Origin: Fonsecaea monophora
Lineage: Eukaryota; Ascomycota; Eurotiomycetes; Chaetothyriales; Herpotrichiellaceae
NCBI RefSeq assembly: GCF_001642475.1
Contig: NW_019173934.1
Location: 682,001-746,000 of the forward strand
Length of the DNA: 64,000 bases
Direction: 5' to 3'
Both the position numbers and the translations under genes were made by a program. The notes under the pieces are model-generated. The model did not search any database. It saw nothing but the letters and a program-made list of their open reading frames with translations, and was not told the origin of the DNA. Positions 1 through 11,792 of this stretch are shown piece by piece. Within the stretch, counting starts at the first letter, position 1; every line of letters starts with the position of its first letter.

Positions 1-1295
1 ATGCCTCCAAGCGTTTTCACGTCACCTCCCGAACGGACGATGTTTGCTCGTCGTGAATTGCACCATCACAACCGTGGTCAAGAGAGCAGGAATTCTTTCC
101 ACAGGTCTCTTAACCTGCAACCACCGGCTACTGCGGTGCCCTCGATGGATGCTTCCGACGGATTCTCTTTGCGACCTGTCCGGGAGGTGGATAGATTGCC
201 TTCAATGCTACCACCCCTAAACACGGGGGTGACATCTCATCCCGACTCACCGACTACTCCATCTGCACCACTTCATCGCGGAATGCTCTCTCCTGTTGGT
301 CGCCGTGCGAGAAGGCCGTCCATTCGACATCAAAATTCCACTGGCGATAACGACGATATTGGTATGGAGGACGTGGCTGGCCCCGACGACGACCTCCTGG
401 ATCCCGAGGCTCCAGTTGATGGTCGGAGCAGGGTCCAAACTCGGGATCCTAGTCCTCATGATCTTCACGAATTGGACGGCCGGCAACCACTGACGCTCGC
501 CATACCTCCGCAGCAGGCTCGAGAAATTGACAACAACGTGGATATTGCGCAGCAGACACCGATCACCGCAGGTATGGGCAATCCCTTGGGGGCAGCTGGT
601 CTCGAGGCATTGGGGGCGTCGCCTATTCCCCCTCCGCCTGCCACTGCTGCTTCTCCTGCAATCCCCCTTAACGCATATCCAAATTTCTTCCTAAGAAACG
701 CCACTGCCACTGCCACAACAGCCCTGATGCCCCGCGATGAGGATGTTTTAATGGGCTTGCAATTACTTGCTTACATCTCCAAATACTGCTACCTACGGCA
801 TTACTTCCAAGCCACGCATTTAGTTCCCCGACTTAGGATCGATCGAGAGGTTGAGAAAATTTACGGGCCGATGCGAGGCTGTGCACCTCTTCCAGAACCC
901 ACTGAAGACGAAGACGAAGAGTTTCTGCAACCCGACGACTACAATATTTTCCCCCTGGTGGAGAAGTTTACCGTTCGTCACCACTCCAAAGATATGCAAT
1001 ATTGGGCATGCGTGGTCATGCGCAATTTATGCCGAAAGGACGACGCCCGGGGAGGAATTCGTCAATGCGCCAACTACAAGTGTGGAAAATGGGAGGAGTA
1101 CACACGCCAGTTTGCCAAATGCAGGCGGTGCCGTCGCACGAAATACTGCAGCAAAGTTTGTCATTTGATCCCCTAACGTTCGAAATGCTGAGACTAACTG
1201 CGTTTAACTAGGAATGCCAGCGGGAATCGTGGAGCATGCATAGGCACTGGTGCCACCTGGAAAATGCATATCTCAATCGCAGGACCAATGCATAA
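1..1295 (+). CDS. samB: samB/MUB1-like MYND zinc-finger protein, 5' partial
   Basis: This is the 3' part of a MYND-finger protein of the samB/Mub1 family. In yeast Mub1 works with the ubiquitin ligase Ubr2; in Aspergillus samB affects morphogenesis. Exons are 1-1155 and 1212-1295, and the 56-nt intron is removed in phase 0 between Lys and Glu, which restores the finger. The cysteine/histidine ladder begins at CANYKCGKWEEY, runs through CRRCRRTKYCSK, and finishes after the intron with ECQRESWSMHRHWCHLENA. The reading frame is open at base 1. Known samB proteins have an armadillo-like N-terminal half that is missing here, so the gene very likely starts upstream and the ATG at base 1 is probably internal. 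The middle (about residues 60-230) is low-complexity, rich in Pro, Ser and Asp. I am confident of the family and less so of the exact yeast equivalence. Confidence 0.85.
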
Positions 1296-1963
1296 GTTGC
1301 ACGTTTGTAATTGCATAGCCGTGGAGTATTTGGACCGAGCGTCATTGGCGTTGGCGCCGTGGAGTTTATTGACATTTCAAGGCATGTAGCTTTGAGCATG
1401 GTTTTCCGCATTCAGCCTTTGGCAAAACACCCAGCACGATTGATGTACAGCGAATCGATATTGTTGAACGAAGTATGCAAAGACTTTGAGAGTATATATC
1501 ATCAACGAATGGAGCGGAGGACGTGGCGTTGACGCGAGAAAAACGGACCTGTCCACGACGACGATGAGCAGCAGAGGTGTTTTGGATTGCTGGACCTTTA
1601 CGCTGGATCTCGTCGACTGTTTGGGCACGGGGCTGCTGGTCTTGCGAAGATTGTTACTGACACACTAGATGTGTAATATGACGAGCCGAGTAGTGCACAA
1701 AATGATGAATATTGAGATAGTTAACCTGCATCTGTATCAATTCTGTTTCTCATATCTCATTCTTGCGGTCGACTGACAACTCTCGTCTATAGCTTACAGC
1801 ATCGAGAGGGTTTTCGGAGCTCGCCGCTCGATGATACCAGGCAAATCGAGGCGTGTAAATGTATATCAAGGTCGCTACCACCCGCTGATAAGTTCTTTTC
1901 CTGGCAGTACGCCACCTCGAAATAGTAACCCCTTTGGCGTTGTGTCTGAGTTGCCTAGTAAAT
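1296..1963. other. intergenic, samB to 2OG oxygenase
   Basis: About 670 bases between two plus-strand genes: the samB 3' flank followed by the promoter and leader of the oxygenase. I see only short unsupported reading frames and no repeat or RNA gene. Confidence 0.6.
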
Positions 1964-3022
1964 ATGGGGTCTATCGAAGGTGTCGACACCGCCATACAGT
2001 TGCCTGTCATTGACATTTCAGAATTCGGGCTCGAGGTTGGGAAGCGGGTATTGGAGGCTGCGACCAGGTTCGGCTTCCTCTACATCGAGACCAATGGCAC
2101 AGGCTTCACGGAGAGTATGGTGGATCGGGAATTCGAATTGTCTCGCCAGTTCTTTGCCCTTCCTGAAGCAGAAAAGGAGCATTATCGAATCGACAAGACG
2201 GATCGAGGCTGGGCCGGATTGCACGGTGAAAACCTCGACCCCAAGACACAGCGCAAAGGGGACTTTAAAGAAGCTTTGAATATTGGAGAGTTCCTGAATG
2301 GAAAGCCGCAACAGCCTCTACCCAAGTTGCTGGAGAGCCATGTTGACGAGTTGGCCGAGTTCGAGAGGGCCTGCAAACAAGTCTGCGATCGAGTGCTTGA
2401 CCTTCTTGGGTTGGCCCTCGAGGTTGAAGAGCGCAGTTTCTTTTCATCACGGCATACCCAACCCAGCGGGTGCACCGTCCGCCTCCTGCACTATCCTGCC
2501 ATCCCTGCCGATGTGGACTATCAACCAGAAATCGATCTCAGAGCTGGCGCTCACTCCGACTACGGAAGCATCACCTTGCTGTTCCAGCGACCCTCACAAC
2601 CAGGTCTCCAGATCCGAACCCCGGGGGACACCTGGGCACCTGTTCCCATTATCCCCAGCGGATATCACTCCAAGACATTCCCGCCGATCCTCGTCAACAT
2701 TGGCGATTTGCTGTCATACTGGACCAACGGAATCTTGAAGAGCACGGTACACCGAGTCATCTTTCCCAAGGAGGAAAGAAGAGGGGGCGAGGACCGGTAC
2801 TCGATAGCATATTTCTCCCACCCAGGGAATGATGTGGAATTGACACCTATCCCGAGTAAACTGGTAGCACGGCACAAGCTGGACGAAGACAAGGAGGTGG
2901 GATATGGAGGCGGCGCGACCAGCAAACGAGCTATGACGGCCAAAGATCATCTATTGTTCCGGCTGGATGCAACCTATGGATTCAGGGGAGCACAGGACAG
3001 GGAAGTAGAGAGCGCTCACTGA
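1964..3022 (+). CDS. 2-oxoglutarate/Fe(II)-dependent dioxygenase (isopenicillin N synthase-like fold)
   Basis: A single-exon gene of 352 aa. The N-terminal DIOX_N segment starts at LPVIDISEFG (residues 13-22). The catalytic jelly-roll carries the iron-binding triad H197, D199 (AHSDYGSITLLF) and H263 (STVHRVIFP), plus the 2-oxoglutarate-binding R278-x-S280 (RYSIAYF). All catalytic residues are therefore present. The start is the ATG at 1964; the same frame extends 5' but has no ATG there. Length is usual for the family. Such enzymes hydroxylate or desaturate small molecules in primary or secondary metabolism; the substrate cannot be told from sequence. No backbone biosynthetic gene lies nearby, so a cluster role is not supported. 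Probably cytosolic, as no signal peptide or membrane segment is seen. Confidence 0.9.
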   Translation: MGSIEGVDTAIQLPVIDISEFGLEVGKRVLEAATRFGFLYIETNGTGFTESMVDREFELSRQFFALPEAEKEHYRIDKTDRGWAGLHGENLDPKTQRKGDFKEALNIGEFLNGKPQQPLPKLLESHVDELAEFERACKQVCDRVLDLLGLALEVEERSFFSSRHTQPSGCTVRLLHYPAIPADVDYQPEIDLRAGAHSDYGSITLLFQRPSQPGLQIRTPGDTWAPVPIIPSGYHSKTFPPILVNIGDLLSYWTNGILKSTVHRVIFPKEERRGGEDRYSIAYFSHPGNDVELTPIPSKLVARHKLDEDKEVGYGGGATSKRAMTAKDHLLFRLDATYGFRGAQDREVESAH

Positions 3023-3582
3023 ATAATGGGGAGGAGAAGCCGTCGCTTTCACTTCCAGCAAAACACCAGACTTGTTGTAGATGGTATAGTACAGCCTTGC
3101 GAATGCGATTCCGAGTATCACGAGTACTTAGTAACCGAGTCTACGTGACGAGTACGACTGTGCGCCTCATCTGAAGATGGGGCTGAGTAGGCGGAGAAAG
3201 AGACACAGCGGGCACCAGTCGGGTTCCCTCCCTGGTCAAACCACAGTCTTATTATTGTCCCAAGTCCCGGGAGCTCAAGGTCCATTGTACTCGTCGCGCT
3301 TGTCTAGACCCGAGTGGCTGTTAGCGCCCGCAGTTTGCATCCTCAAAAGTTACAACGTTGACCTTTCGAAAGGTCCACGCTCGTGAAAGCGCAGACAAAT
3401 CCACCTGCTCTTCCGCCGACTTGCTTCAGACAACAAAAGCGATTTTTGTCTTCAGCTGTTTGATTTATTCACTCACTCATCCACTCCTTCTTTTAAACGG
3501 TCGCTTTTGTGTTCTTGGACTGTTGATCCTCGCCTGCGTTGAAACTTGTTCTTCCTTTTCCTTTTCTTACCAGTGGCCTAGC
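3023..3582. other. intergenic, oxygenase to MKT1
   Basis: About 560 bases with the oxygenase 3' flank and the MKT1 promoter/leader. The last 150 bases before the MKT1 ATG are pyrimidine-rich, as is common upstream of fungal start codons. I see no other gene. Confidence 0.6.
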
Positions 3583-6051
3583 ATGTCAGGTATTGGAACC
3601 CCCTTAGTAACCCTGTGCACATTGCTCTTCTCACCTTGTAACCAGTCCAGAAGTTCGACCAGTGGGCAAGCAGGCATGTCGAACTCTGCCAGCTGCAAAT
3701 GCTGCGAGACGCCGTCATCGGTGTCGATGCCTCATACTACCTGAACCTCCGCCTCAACGGGAATAACGAAGAGCCTCTCAAGCATGCCCTCGGAGGCCAG
3801 CCGTTTGTCTTCAAAAAAGCCGTCGAGGATGACATCGCCTTCCTGCGACAGAATGGCATCACATTGGTGTTCGTCTTCAACGGCCTCGACTACGTGAACA
3901 AAAGCCTCCCCGACTCGCAGTTGGCGGATAGCCGAAGAGTACAAGATGAAGCGTGGCATCACTATATGAATGGAGATAGTAAGCGCACGGTGACAGACTT
4001 TGGAAAGGCAAAATACCCCGTCGACATCATGACCCGGACGCTTCAGAAACTGTTGTTTGATAATAATGTTCAATACATGGTCGCTCCATACAGTGCCACT
4101 GCGCAGGTGAGTCGACACACGGGAAATCTGATGGAAAGTGTCGGAGACTGAATCGGGCATCAGTTGTCTTATCTTTTGAAATTGGAAGATCAATACATTG
4201 ATGCTGTCATGGGCAGCACCGAGTGCTTTCTCTTTGGGGTGGACAGGGTGGTGACGGATTTCAATCTCAACGACTCTACATTGAGCTTGGTCAGCCGCGC
4301 GGCGTGCGAGGATATACTGAAAGCCCACAAGGACGTGCTTCGAGACGCCCAACTCTTGCTTGGAACCTCCTTCACTCCGACCTTCCCGATCCTAGAAAGC
4401 ATGGCCGCAGCGAAGCCGACGGGCATTGTGGACGCCATCACCCTCCTTAACGGGGCCGGCAAAAGTGTCATGCAGCTTTGCAACTACCATCGAGACAACC
4501 CTCAAGCCCAGAGCATGGAGTACGCCGACCGTTACAAGAAGGCGATCATGACCATCAGGCACCACGTGATAATGGAAAAGAACGGTGTCGTTGCGCCCCT
4601 CAACTTTGACGAGGCGCCCGGCGATGTCCACGAATTTGTTGGACAGAGACTACCCGAGGAGTTATTCTTCTACGTCTCCAAGGGCATGCTCGGCCCGCAG
4701 GTACCAAACTGGCTCACGTCTGGAGAAATCGCCCTTTCGCTTCCTGGGGGAGTCTTCGATTCGGAGCCTTATCGAAAATTGGTGATAGAATTCCTCAACC
4801 CGTACCGAACCGAAGCGCTCAAAATCCTGGCAGAGTCGCTCCACTACTACTACCAGTCGCGGGTCATCAAGGTCAACCCCTGGGTTTCCCAGAATACAAG
4901 CAACTTGACAATCGAGATACGCAACACTCCAGCCATGAAACCAAAGTTGGTCCAGTGGAAAGTCCGGGGGGCCAATATTGAATCTGTGATTGGTAAAGGC
5001 GAGGTAGGTGTCAAGACCCTGCAGTCATGCATCCTCTGACGTTGAACAGAATATTGGTCTATTTCTACCTTGTCTGCGATCTCTCAAAGACGTTACATTT
5101 GCCAAGAAGACCATTACCCTTGGCAAGTTGGAACACCCAGCTCTTCGAACTGCTGATGAGGTAGCCGTCAACACAGTCTTCCGGTACTTACAAGTTCGTG
5201 GCTACGTCGATGATCAACACAACGTGACCACCTGGGGCAAGGCTCTGGAAACAGCGTTGACGATCGCCGACGAGGAGTGTACCATCATTGGCGTGGAGAT
5301 GCTGAGACTTGGGCTGTTCACTGGCAATTTCGCTTCAGGAGACCCGGTAGCAAAGACTGGTTGGTTCGACCATTCTCTTTCTTCCGAAGGCTGCTAACTC
5401 TCGCCTAGACAAAGATCACGACCGGAAAGTCAATACAAACCTCATTTCCAAGGTTGCGTGCTTGGGTAGAATCCGGCACAAGCCCATGGGATTTGTCGGA
5501 CCTCTCGATCGGCAGCTGTTAACATATGCTTGGAAGATCTCGGCAGTCCGCACAACCCTTAGAGATCTCTTGGAAACAATCATGACGAGCATGTTTTTGA
5601 ATGGTGACGTGGATCGGGATCGTGAAGACTGGATTGCTCTTGCTCAAAGGTGTGTTCATGTACTATGCGATCTCTGCGATGTGCCCGACTAATTCGACTC
5701 CATAGGCTCCCATTTTCCAGCGACAATGGCTCCGGGCTTGCAATCGCGGTCAAGACGTACCTGGACGCCGTCAGCGAAGAACCCGAGCCAACCGATGCAC
5801 TCAAGACCAGCATTAAGCAGCAAGAAGGGAAGTACAATTGGTTCGCACAACTTCGCGGCAGTGGTTACTTGACTAAGAGTCTCGATCAAGCCTGGAAGAT
5901 ATGGGATGCGGTGAGTTCATTGGAATTGCTGGCTAGAATCACTCGTGCTAACTACCGGTAGATTTATGCTGCAAGTCAAGTGCCAGGTACAGACGTTAAG
6001 GAGGCCAAGCTCTTCTCTGAGGCGAACGAATGGCTTGCCCCCCGACGATGA
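3583..6051 (+). CDS. MKT1: MKT1-like post-transcriptional regulator (XPG/FEN1-fold)
   Basis: A protein of about 717 aa resembling Mkt1, the inactive XPG-nuclease-like protein that binds Pbp1 and promotes translation of specific mRNAs. Inferred exons: 3583-3589, 3646-4106, 4164-5003, 5050-5359, 5409-5649, 5706-5910 and 5962-6051. All junctions are GT-AG and keep the frame, and the total is divisible by three. The first exon is only seven bases (ATGTCAG); splicing it to 3646 gives MSVQKFDQWASR, the expected family N-terminus. The XPG_N-like region contains AVIGVDASYYLNLRLNG. The XPG_I-like region follows, with QLSYLLKLEDQYIDAVMGST, where the usual acidic catalytic cluster looks incomplete, as in Mkt1. 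The C-terminal half matches the Mkt1-specific region (e.g. MGFVGPLDRQLLTYAWKIS). It acts in the cytoplasm with poly(A)-binding-protein-associated factors in yeast. No membrane segments. Confidence 0.88.
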
Positions 6052-6980
6052 GCTGGTTTGTTAGGCGAAGAAGCAGAAACATAAGATCTACTCCGTGGAG
6101 CAGTATATCATAAAATCTTACTCGCACGGTACGCCATCTTCTTGAGCAAGGATTTGTGACGCCGCAACGACAGCTACCGAGCTAGACCGCGCCGCCGCTG
6201 TGAGCTGGAAGCAATCTCTGGCATCAGATACCGTCCTCGACTCGTGCGGGTCTGGGCCTCTTCACGAGAGTTGCGCTCAGCAGCCACGGTGGGGTCACAA
6301 AGTCTTATCTCTCGGCGCCGCTGGCTTGCGACGAAGGCGTATACGGCTTGAGCAAAAGGGGCGGCAGTTGAGGGGAGAAAGGGTCATTGGCATCCCCTAG
6401 TCTGAAGGAAGAAATAGACTGTAAGATCCCAGTTGCAAGGGCAGCACCCGAGCTCATCGAGATACTGTCTCTCTCCCTTGCGCGCGTGCACTGCGTTATT
6501 GGGAACGATTAAGTTGCTTTTACCAAGTAAAAGTACTTTGGATTCAGATGCAGGATGGAACAAAGTTGGGAGTGGAGGTGCTGGTGGTTGGTGGCAGACG
6601 ACATGTGTCGCCTGCGCTTCAAGCCCTGCCTGCGCTGAAACGGCCGGAAATGCCCGCTTATACCTTAAGAGGCATGCCCTTCCGCCCCTCGTGGCGCTCG
6701 TGGCGCTGGTGCCGCTTCCTGCGCAATGACATACTTGGACCAGTCTTTACCTTATCCCACCCCTATCTATCCTTTGACTTTGAGCTCGCAGCCACTTATC
6801 GTTCAGATGTTTGGGCAAAGAAAACCCAGAAAAAATATCCATCCCATCATTACTACTCGCACGGCACACTCGTTCAGAAAACCCCCCCACGAGCCGGGGC
6901 GCCAGAGCCGCGTGCCGGTGCCCTTACCTAAGTGAAATTTCCTTCTCATAAGCAATGTTGGGCGCGAAGGGGGCTACAGT
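6052..6980. other. intergenic, MKT1 to EamA transporter
   Basis: About 930 bases of 3' flank and promoter. Short frames such as 6548-6931 are proline/arginine-rich, start in unsupported context and resemble no family. A run of seven C lies near 6886. Nothing else is recognised. Confidence 0.5.
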
Positions 6981-8590
6981 ATGCCTGTCCGTTTCCCTCC
7001 ATCTCAATCCTCAGAAGAAGAGCCCATTGAGATGGAGGACAATGGCATTTTGGGGAATTCCTCGAGGCAGAGACTCCTCCAACCGCGAGCACGCGATGCC
7101 GGTGGACGGCTCACCGGACTGGCCTCTCACACCTTGGGCCTGATTCTTCTGCTTGTCGTCGTCTTCCTATGGACCATGTCCAATTTTCTCGGTAGTGTAT
7201 GTATGGCCTGCATGGGTGTTGTGCGGTCCTTGGGTTTTAAGAGAATAGTGCTAATCGCATGCAACATCCACAGAGTATATTTGCTGACAACACTTATGCC
7301 AAACCCTTCTTTCTGACTTATCTCAATACTTCGACCTTCATGCTGGGCATGATTCCTACACTCCTCCAGATCGCATATAGACGGCATCGGAACCATGGTG
7401 ATTTGTACGATACGATCCGCACGAGCGTGTTGCAGACAGTCAAGAGAACAGGCTATCGACGACTGTCGATCATTGACGGTACACAAGATGGTGAAGACGG
7501 GCAAGACTTTGAGTCCGAGACATTCATTCAGAAACCCAGCAGGAACGGTTCCAGCGCGGACATCGGCCGTCCTGGGCATGACGGTGTGGAAGAAGGGGAT
7601 AAACATCTGGGAATCATGCCGACGGCCAGGCTGGCCTTTGCCTTTTGCATACTCTGGTTCAGCGCCAACTACTTTGCTATGGCTTGTTTGAAGTACACCA
7701 CGGTGGCATCCACCACTATTCTGACCTCAACCTCGAGTTTCTGGACGCTCTTCATCGGCGCCTTGACAGGGACGGAGAAGTTCACCTGGCGGAAACTCTG
7801 TGGCGTCCTGGCGTCCTTTGCAGGGATCATGCTGATCTCGAGCGTGGACTTTTCAGGCAAGGCAGACGGTGCATCTCCCGATTCACCGCCAGCGGGGGAG
7901 AGAGCGATCCTCAGACGCGAGGACACGTTCCCGGACAAGTCGCCCTCGGAACTCGCCCTGGGGGACGCCTTTGCATTGTTGTCCGCCATCATCTACGGCG
8001 TCTACACCGTCACCCTGAAGAAGACGACGCTGAAGGCGCTGCCGCGATCTCTCAATATGCCCCTTTTCTTCGGCCTGGTCGGCACCTGCAACTTGATCCT
8101 CCTCTTCCCGCTTTTCCCCATTTTGCATTTCACGGGCCTCGAGCCCTTCGCCTTCCCTCCCTCCAGGAGAATCTGGACGATCCTGCTCATCAACAGCTGC
8201 GCGAGTTTCTTTTCGGACCTCTGCTGGGCGTATGCCATGGTATTGACCTCTCCACTTCTGGTGACGGTGGGGCTGAGCCTCACAATCCCTCTTTCTCTGG
8301 TCGGCGAAATGGTCCTCCAGGGCCATTATGAGGGCTGGGTATACTGGGTCGGTGCGGGGGTTGTGGTCGGCAGCTTCTTGTTCATTGACCAGCAGGAGAA
8401 GAGGGAGGAGGAGGTCTCGCACGGCGGCTCTAGCCGTGGCATCGAGGCCCTGAGCGGGGAATACGACGAGAATGATGACGGTGCTGCCGCCACTTCTATT
8501 GCTGGTGGTGGTGGTGAGGTATTCTCCAGCACGGCAGGAAACAGCTATGGCGTTGATGGGCACGGCTACGGACATAGACACGGGTCCTGA
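6981..8590 (+). CDS. EamA/DMT-superfamily transporter (SLC35F5/Yml018c-like)
   Basis: A multi-pass membrane protein of about 510 aa in exons 6981-7196 and 7274-8590; the 77-nt intron is phase 0. It belongs to the drug/metabolite transporter superfamily. The best family match by eye is the SLC35F5/yeast Yml018c/Thi74 type, with hydrophobic segments starting at LGLILLLVVVFLWTMSNFL. About ten membrane helices are expected. The diagnostic stretch LKYTTVASTTILTSTSSFWT is the central conserved helix pair of this group. A hydrophilic, acidic loop lies at about residues 140-200, and the C-terminal tail is Gly/Ser/His-rich. Yeast relatives are vacuolar or plasma-membrane proteins, and some are thiamine-regulated; the substrate here is unknown. 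The start ATG gives a short acidic N-terminal cytosolic tail, as in relatives. Confidence 0.88.
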
Positions 8591-9315
8591 TTTCCTAGGT
8601 ACCTAGACTTTGGGCGGCTGAGATTGGATATATACTCCGTGTTCAAGTAACCGCCATGTATACCATCTACAAACATACAGTACCTACCAAACCTCAGGCC
8701 TCGGATAGAAACCATGAATGAACAAGACTATTCTTACATAACCCATGCAATAGTATTTTTCCATGTTGACAACCCGTGGTATGTGCGTACGTAAGTAGCA
8801 CTGGCCGAGCTCAGCGTTGGTCAGCTCATGATGCCAGGCCAGACCATCTGAGTCGCCTCCATCTCCGTCTTCGTCTCGGCCAGAGGACGAGAAGAGTTCT
8901 CCAGAAGGGGCAAAGGGACAAAGGAGAGAGAGCTCGAGAACTTGGATGATTCCATTATTTGACCTTCAAACTACCAAGATTGACAAGTATGGTAAGACGG
9001 CATAATGCCGAAGGACTAGAAAAGTACTGAAGACCATGGAGGTGGCTGAGGAAGTAAAAGATCAGGATGGGTGGGTTCGGAGACCCGATGCCGTTAAATA
9101 ATTCAGACAACAAGGACGATGGTCCCCGCTTGAAGGGGTTCGACATTGAGGGAGAGGTCATTGCAGTCGCTGGGGAAACGTAGCCAGAGCGACATCTGTG
9201 TGCTGTCAATACACTGCAGGTGACAGAAGACAACGCTGTGCATTTGCGCGTGGTCCATTCTTTGGCTTCTGAAGGTCGTTGAAAAGCCCGCAGCTTGGTG
9301 TTGAGCGTGACTCCA
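8591..9315. other. convergent intergenic, transporter / F-box gene
   Basis: About 725 bases between two 3' ends. It should hold both terminators and polyadenylation regions. I see only short unsupported reading frames. Confidence 0.55.
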
Positions 9316-11361
9316 TCATTCAAGACCCAGTTCCTTCATAGTCGGCCTCCCGTCTCTCCATGGCCTCGGCTCGCCTTCACCAGGCATTTCGACCCCATTC
9401 GGTAACTGCACCTTGGGAAATCCGTCTCTCTTCCATACGTAGACCTCGTCGGGATCCAGGCTCTCAAACGCACCTGGCATTGAACGTGTCTTGTCTTCGT
9501 CGCTTTCCTGCCTTGACACGACCCATTTGCTGCGCACCTCGTGGGCTTTATCCTCGTCGACCAGAACCAGAGCACCGCTGTGCCAGCCCGCAGCTGCGAT
9601 AGCGATTGGGAAGTATGACCCGAGATTGGCATAGTCCTCTGTGGTCTGGCTCTTGCCTGGCTGAGCATCTGAGTCTGTGGGTACATTACTCGCCGGTCCT
9701 TCTTCCCAATGCCTCCCTTCCTGCTCGACCCATTCACTGAATGCAGCTTGTTTTACCGCATCAACGTCCCAGATATGGCGGGCTAGCTGGCCGTTCAAAG
9801 CGAAATGTGGTTGACTTAGCTGGTCTTCCATCCATTGCAGCCAATCCTTCCGTTCAGGCTCAAACCAGATTTGACGGCCGCGGATATTGGCAATGGGAAG
9901 TAACACAGCATCACTTCGTAGGCCAGGTCTTTCTCGGCGCAGGCCACGAAATCGACCGCCATGTTCCGGACCAGAAAGGCCTAGCGAACCACAGCTTTGG
10001 GAGTCCGTACCGTATGAAGTGATTTTGCCGTTAGCGTGTAGGGCGTGGTAATGGTAGTCGCCATATGCAAGTGATATAACGCCTGTATGCTGCATGGCGG
10101 GTATGTCCTGAGGTCTGGAGGCAATCAGTGTGGTCACAGTAGACGAATCCTCTGAGGATAGCAAGTCGGGGTGATATCGAACGGTTTCAGCACAACGTCT
10201 GATATAGTCTATGTCACCAGCAAGTACTTCGCCTGCTGCTGTGAAAACACCAAACCTGTGGAACTGACCCTGAATATCTTTCAATTCACGACCTGGTGCG
10301 TCGAAGCCCGGGAGCTCGAATGGAGGATGACTTGGTCCAGGCTGATCAGGGTTATCGACGTGGACAGCACATGCGTAGACCTTGGACTCGTTCGTGATCC
10401 ATACGATGTAATTCTCAAGAACGATGTGTTTGAGGACCTCCACGTCTCCTGTCTCGGCTCTTCGCTTCGCAGTTCCTGGAATAATCCTCTCTTTGACCTC
10501 CTTCCCATCCAGCATTTCGTCCACTTGGTCATTTTGAATGGGAGTCCAATAGACAATACCTATATTCGGCACATAGGCGGAGCTCTCTGCCCAACCTGCA
10601 GCGACTCTGGTAGGTCGTCCGCCGAAGTCTGTCCCAATCCGCGAGAAGACCATGAGGCCTCTGGCATTGATTCTGTCCCAGGAGAGTATTTTTCCTTCAT
10701 CAGTGAGTGCCAGGATATGACGACGACCTGAAGAAAACTGTCGGACGGCGGAGGTGCTCTGAGTTAGATATTCGAGCTGGCGGAAGTGGTCGGAAGATTC
10801 GCCTACCACCCTGCCGTCCATAGAATCGATTGAGCCGGTGGTGTATAGCTTGCCGTCCGAGGACAGAATGGTAGTGGACCAGCCTCCACACTGAAGATCA
10901 GCTATCACTCCTACGTCGTCGGGGATGTGAACTTCTGTGGGCCAGGTGGAGGAGGCTCGCTGGAACGGTCGTGAATGGATCATGGTTGGGAGAGGACGAT
11001 GTGGGACGCGTGGAAGGGCTCTCTGGGGAATATGATGTGGACCATGAGGCAGTGGTCGACGAGGCACTGGGAGAGCTCTTCCAGGTCCCAAGCTCCCTTT
11101 CAATCCTTGGCCCCAAGTGTAAAGGCGAGTTTGGGTCTTGAGTCGTTTGTACAGCCAGTACCAGCGAGGCCCATCGGCCGCGAGAAGGGGACTGATCGGG
11201 AGACGGAATGTGTTCGAGGCTTCATGTCTCCAGTACACGGAATCTTGTCGATATTTCAAGTATACGGCCTTGGATGCACGGCAGAATGCGAGGTAGTCCT
11301 GTGGATCAAGGTGGGTTAAGATGGAGGGAATCACATCGTCTGGCAGCTGGAGGAGTGGCAT
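9316..11361 (-). CDS. F-box and RCC1-repeat protein (Saf1-like SCF substrate adaptor)
   Basis: A single-exon gene of 681 aa. The F-box sits at the extreme N-terminus (PLLQLPDDVIPSILTHLDPQ, then DYLAFCRASKAVYL), and RCC1-like beta-propeller repeats follow. Repeat-like blocks include RLYTWGQGLKGSLGPG, GGWSTTILSSDGKLYTTG, SGRRHILALTDEGKILSWDR and YGDYHYHALHANGKITSYGT. This layout matches yeast Saf1, which recruits unprocessed vacuolar/lysosomal proteins to the SCF ubiquitin ligase. The ATG at 11361 was chosen because it places the F-box directly at the N-terminus; an in-frame ATG at 11484 would add 41 residues with no similarity. The C-terminus has a Trp-rich propeller-closing segment (AIAAAGWHSGALVLVDED). 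Probably cytoplasmic/nuclear; the target is unknown. Confidence 0.88.
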   Translation of the reverse strand: MPLLQLPDDVIPSILTHLDPQDYLAFCRASKAVYLKYRQDSVYWRHEASNTFRLPISPLLAADGPRWYWLYKRLKTQTRLYTWGQGLKGSLGPGRALPVPRRPLPHGPHHIPQRALPRVPHRPLPTMIHSRPFQRASSTWPTEVHIPDDVGVIADLQCGGWSTTILSSDGKLYTTGSIDSMDGRVVGESSDHFRQLEYLTQSTSAVRQFSSGRRHILALTDEGKILSWDRINARGLMVFSRIGTDFGGRPTRVAAGWAESSAYVPNIGIVYWTPIQNDQVDEMLDGKEVKERIIPGTAKRRAETGDVEVLKHIVLENYIVWITNESKVYACAVHVDNPDQPGPSHPPFELPGFDAPGRELKDIQGQFHRFGVFTAAGEVLAGDIDYIRRCAETVRYHPDLLSSEDSSTVTTLIASRPQDIPAMQHTGVISLAYGDYHYHALHANGKITSYGTDSQSCGSLGLSGPEHGGRFRGLRRERPGLRSDAVLLPIANIRGRQIWFEPERKDWLQWMEDQLSQPHFALNGQLARHIWDVDAVKQAAFSEWVEQEGRHWEEGPASNVPTDSDAQPGKSQTTEDYANLGSYFPIAIAAAGWHSGALVLVDEDKAHEVRSKWVVSRQESDEDKTRSMPGAFESLDPDEVYVWKRDGFPKVQLPNGVEMPGEGEPRPWRDGRPTMKELGLE

Positions 11362-11792
11362 TTCTGCTGGATCTGAGCATCGTCTTCCTCTAAAGACCGT
11401 AGGAGAATCAACAGAGAAAAGTGCATGAACAGCGTTTACTAGCGTCGATGCGGTTGATACAATGGTAGATGAGCAGGCAAACACAATTCACCATCACACC
11501 AGCTGGTTGACGGCGGGCCACCAGAGGCCAGATCAGGGGATGATGTCATTAAGGGGTCACTGGCTGGTGCTGGGGGGTTGTCTGGTTGTCTTGGCGTCGG
11601 GCTCTGCAGGGCCCCAAGTGTCTGGATGTTAAATCATGGGTTCTCAGTAGATGTTTGATATTTTAGTGTGGGGTGCCAACAAACACCTGCAATCGCCTCA
11701 ATCTGCAGACGTCTATCTCTCAATTCGCGTTCGCTCCTGTCGATTGCTCTCTGATTTAGAATCTCGTTTCGTCGTTCGCATACCTCGCAATC
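11362..11792. other. divergent promoter region, F-box gene / YRB1
   Basis: About 430 bases shared by two genes transcribed away from each other. The ~100 bases before the YRB1 ATG are rich in TCTC/TCG pyrimidine tracts. No specific operator recognised. Confidence 0.5.

Noticed and set aside
8955..9323. 122-codon minus-strand frame just after the F-box gene stop
   Set aside because: It overlaps the end of the F-box gene in another frame, has no similarity and lies in a convergent 3' region.
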